From Triticum aestivum (lineage: Eukaryota; Streptophyta; Magnoliopsida; Poales; Poaceae): a stretch of DNA of 64,000 nt. The translations under genes and the position numbers were made by a program. The notes beneath the pieces are model-generated. The model was not told where the DNA came from. It saw only the letters and a list, made by a program, of their open reading frames with translations, and ran no database searches. This document shows positions 61,741-64,000 of the stretch, piece after piece. Location: the NCBI RefSeq assembly GCF_018294505.1, contig NC_057797.1, positions 121,711,116 to 121,775,115 on the forward strand. The letters run 5' to 3'. The first letter of the stretch is position 1. Each line of letters opens with the position of its first letter.

Positions 61741-63588
61741 TTCCCCGACTTAGGAGCCCCCTGCTTGATCGAATCGCTGGCGTTGTTGAGTCTAGAAAAA
61801 TGTTTTGAGTCATTTAGGATTATATATATTGGAGAGTAGGAATTCTTTTTACTCCTCAGTCCCTTCGTCGCTCTGGTGAGGCATCCTGACGTAGAGTTTT
61901 GACTCTTCTCTTCTCAAATTTCACTAAAAAAATTAGGATCACGCGGGTATCTTGGAATCGTTCCGATGGTTTTGTGACGAGAACATTGTTCTTGGTGCCT
62001 CCTGACATTTAGGGGTTGTGGCGGTGTCCCGGGGAGTTGAGCTCCGAGGTGTTGTCGTCACAATTTTATCATTGCAGTTCTGGAATACCTGAGTTCGCCG
62101 ACATCGAAAATCTCTTTTATGCAGTTGTTGGTGAGATAACCTTGACGCCACCCAGTACTGGGGCGGGAGTTCGGGAGTATTGCCATAACTCGTATAACGG
62201 ATGCTTTTCGAAGGTTGAGGTAAACGATTTCCGAAGGTTTCTTGGTTATGTGTTGAAGGATGGATACAGCTGGATGTAGGATTTATTAGTTTTGGGTGAG
62301 ATATTATGCTTCCCCTGTATCCCCAACACCTGATTGCATAACCGGAAAATTTCAGGAGTTTATAAGTGGGAATTCAAGTAGCTCCTAGGATATCTTTCCG
62401 ACAGGTGTATGATATGAAATTGGGGTTCGGCATCTAGTGGTCCGCCTATCCACGGTTGGTTTTACAGTGGTCTCGTTGTGTCTTAAAGAGTCCTTGGCTA
62501 TGCCGACTCGGGGACGCTTCGTATGTCATGTGCACTGCCTTGTACATGATGGTGATGTACGATCGAGCCCGTGTAGGCCCCACCACAAAAACTTCGGAGG
62601 AAATCTCTATCATATGTTTGTTCTGGCTTATTCTGCAAGCCAATCCTTTGTTTTGTTTTGAGTTGTGGTATTCGAGTTGCTTCAAAGTCAAATGTTGATT
62701 CCATACCTTTCCTAAGCGGTGTTCTCATATTTCTATGTGAATACTAATCCTTCTTGATCATCGAGTTTGTCATTTCAATTTCTTGTCAACCGGTGTGTCT
62801 CTCCTCAAGTGGATCCGATCACTTCAACATTCGCAAGATCAATTATCAGTTTTTCATCAACATTGTTTGTTTCATCCGTCTCCAAGTTGCCTTTGTTTTT
62901 CCCGCCCGCCCACCCCTTTTCGTCAAGGAATCCGATGTCTTAATCAAGTATCCATCTTATTGATGGGAAGTCTCTCCATTCTTTTCTTTCAATGTTCTTA
63001 TCCGGTGATTCTCAGAAGGATACTAACGGAGCCTCAAGTTCATCTTTATTCGTTCTTTTTCTTCTTCGGTGGATCCAATTCAAGCTTTGTTGATCATATC
63101 CTTTCCTCGTTTTAAATGTCTTCTCTTGCTGGTGCACCTCTCAATCATTAACTTTTCATTATTCATTTGTTCCGGAGTGCTGAAGATATCTCGAAGATTC
63201 GTGTTTCCACTCTGCTTTCATTCAAGCTATTTCGAGGATGTTATCTCATTCAAGCCTTTTAATTCAACCGGTGCATTCTCTCTTTTAAATCGTTCAACAA
63301 TGTTTCTTTTGAGTGGGCCCTAACCAATAGGTCTTTTCCCAGGATCTTACCTGACTCTTCTTATTCTCCCGGAGTTATTCTCAAATTTTCTCCAAAGTTT
63401 GATGTAAGAATGAACTGTCGTCAGTCACATGTTTTTCTCCAAGATCTTTAAAATTCTTTTCATCGTTGGTTCAACCTTTCCAATTTTAATTCTGGAGTGC
63501 CTCAACAATTTATGGTGTTGTTTCTCATCATCATTATTTGTGTTTGAAGACCGAAGAAGAGTTTTACCTCCATATCTTATCCGTTCTC
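61741..63588 (+). other. Gypsy 3 internal sequence without recognisable coding
   Basis: 1.85 kb with no gag, protease or RT motif in any frame. The part from about 62750 is rich in T and C, with no long frame. A frame at 62016-62279 (87 codons) has no family I recognise. This could be a long leader of an autonomous element or the body of a non-autonomous one; the window ends before this can be decided. Confidence 0.5.
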
Positions 63589-64000
63589 TGTCACAGCCCC
63601 AGTTCAGCCCTTGCTTGACTTTGCTTGTTCATCATGCCATCATGTTTAAATTCCAAAGAAATTTGAAATGGGGATTGCCTAAACCCTAGTACCAAATGGA
63701 AATCAAATAGGTTCAACCCAAAAATATTTTCAGTGATCCAAATGGCTTCCAAAAATGTTCATCATTTCTGGAAAATGCTTGAAACCATAACCAGAGGGTT
63801 GCACATTTTTTCCATGACATATTTGGTCACTGAATAAAATCATATGTACCTTGCTTTTGGGCATTTAAATGCTAGTAAATATCTTAAATGCCCAAATAAT
63901 TCTAAAAATAAGTGTGGGCTGTTGGAAATAATCTAAACAGAGCCCCTGATTATTTTCTGGATTTTTAGAGATGCCTAAGTATTTTTAATAAAGCCTCACA
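63589..64000 (+). repeat. Gypsy 4 LTR start, truncated by the window end
   Basis: TGTCACAGCCCCAG begins a sequence that follows the first 400 bp of the gypsy 2 LTR in order: ATGAAATGGGGAT-like, GTGCACATTTTT-like, TTTGGGCATTTAAATGCTA, and TTTTTAATAAAGCC-like segments all recur at similar spacing. It is a related but clearly different family, inserted in gypsy 3 internal sequence. The flank before it is TTCTC; the other end is not visible. Confidence 0.7.

Larger units (their letters stand above)
52423..63588 (+). mobile_element. Gypsy 3: gypsy-type element, 5' LTR plus internal sequence, split by a WIS-like copia
   Basis: The LTR starts TGTAGCGCCCCGAGACC at 52423, is interrupted at 52708-61330, and ends GGGCGTTACA at 61723; excluding the insert it is about 673 bp. 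TGGTAATCAGAGCC (61727-61740) is a primer-binding site with one extra A. The internal part to 63588 has no recognisable gag or pol. A leader motif (GAGTCTAGAAA then TTTTTACTCC) resembles that of gypsy 2 near 18996-19065. The second LTR is not reached before another LTR begins at 63589. Confidence 0.7.

Noticed and set aside
62016..62279. 87-codon frame in gypsy 3 as a gag or pre-gag protein
   Set aside because: No zinc knuckle, capsid-like core or similarity to the gypsy 1 or gypsy 2 ORFs could be seen; left as unrecognised.

Overview
This window looks like intergenic DNA from a large grass genome of the wheat tribe (Triticeae; most likely Triticum or Aegilops). The basis is a dense stack of nested LTR retrotransposons whose LTR ends match the Angela and BARE/WIS copia groups (element-sense starts TGAAGGAAATATGCCC and TGTTGGAAATATGCCC, ends CCCCAACA), together with long-LTR gypsy elements of chromovirus type. 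I found no host gene, tRNA, rRNA or CRISPR array. Family names rest on recognition of these termini and protein motifs; no database search was run.

Layout. The oldest substrate I can see is a non-LTR (LINE) reverse-transcriptase pseudogene on the minus strand, surviving as 40534-43352 and 52106-52422. An Angela-like copia (minus, from before base 1 to about 40533) abuts its 3' side. Inside that Angela sit gypsy 1 (plus, 2063-14117, TSD TGACC), gypsy 2 (plus, 14737-29150, TSD AGGAT/AAGAT) and a second Angela (minus, 30203-38691, TSD TGGTG). The LINE also holds a 281-bp miniature LTR element (42901-43181, TSD AGTGA) and a BARE/WIS-type copia (minus, 43353-52100, TSD ATAAG). Its 5' side is cut by gypsy 3 (plus, from 52423), whose 5' LTR is split by a WIS-like copia (plus, 52708-61330, TSD CGCCT). 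A fourth gypsy-type LTR starts at 63589 and runs off the window.

Coding state. All polyproteins are broken. The minus BARE/WIS copy is closest to intact: one 1325-codon frame with four nonsense codons and no frameshift. Gypsy 2 is next, with a few single-base losses and two stops. The WIS-like plus copy has the most similar LTR pair (about 0.9% different by eye) but shattered coding, as expected of a copy mobilised in trans. Both gypsy elements with readable pol end in a chromodomain (Tekay/Del-type chromoviruses), and both carry an extra ORF upstream of gag.

Most unusual signals: a perfect 11-bp-stem hairpin present in all eight copia LTRs that cover the site; tandem TCACAT-N4-ATGTGA palindromes just upstream of the copia polypurine tract; a chimeric gypsy LTR carrying a partial second LTR; and the miniature LTR element.
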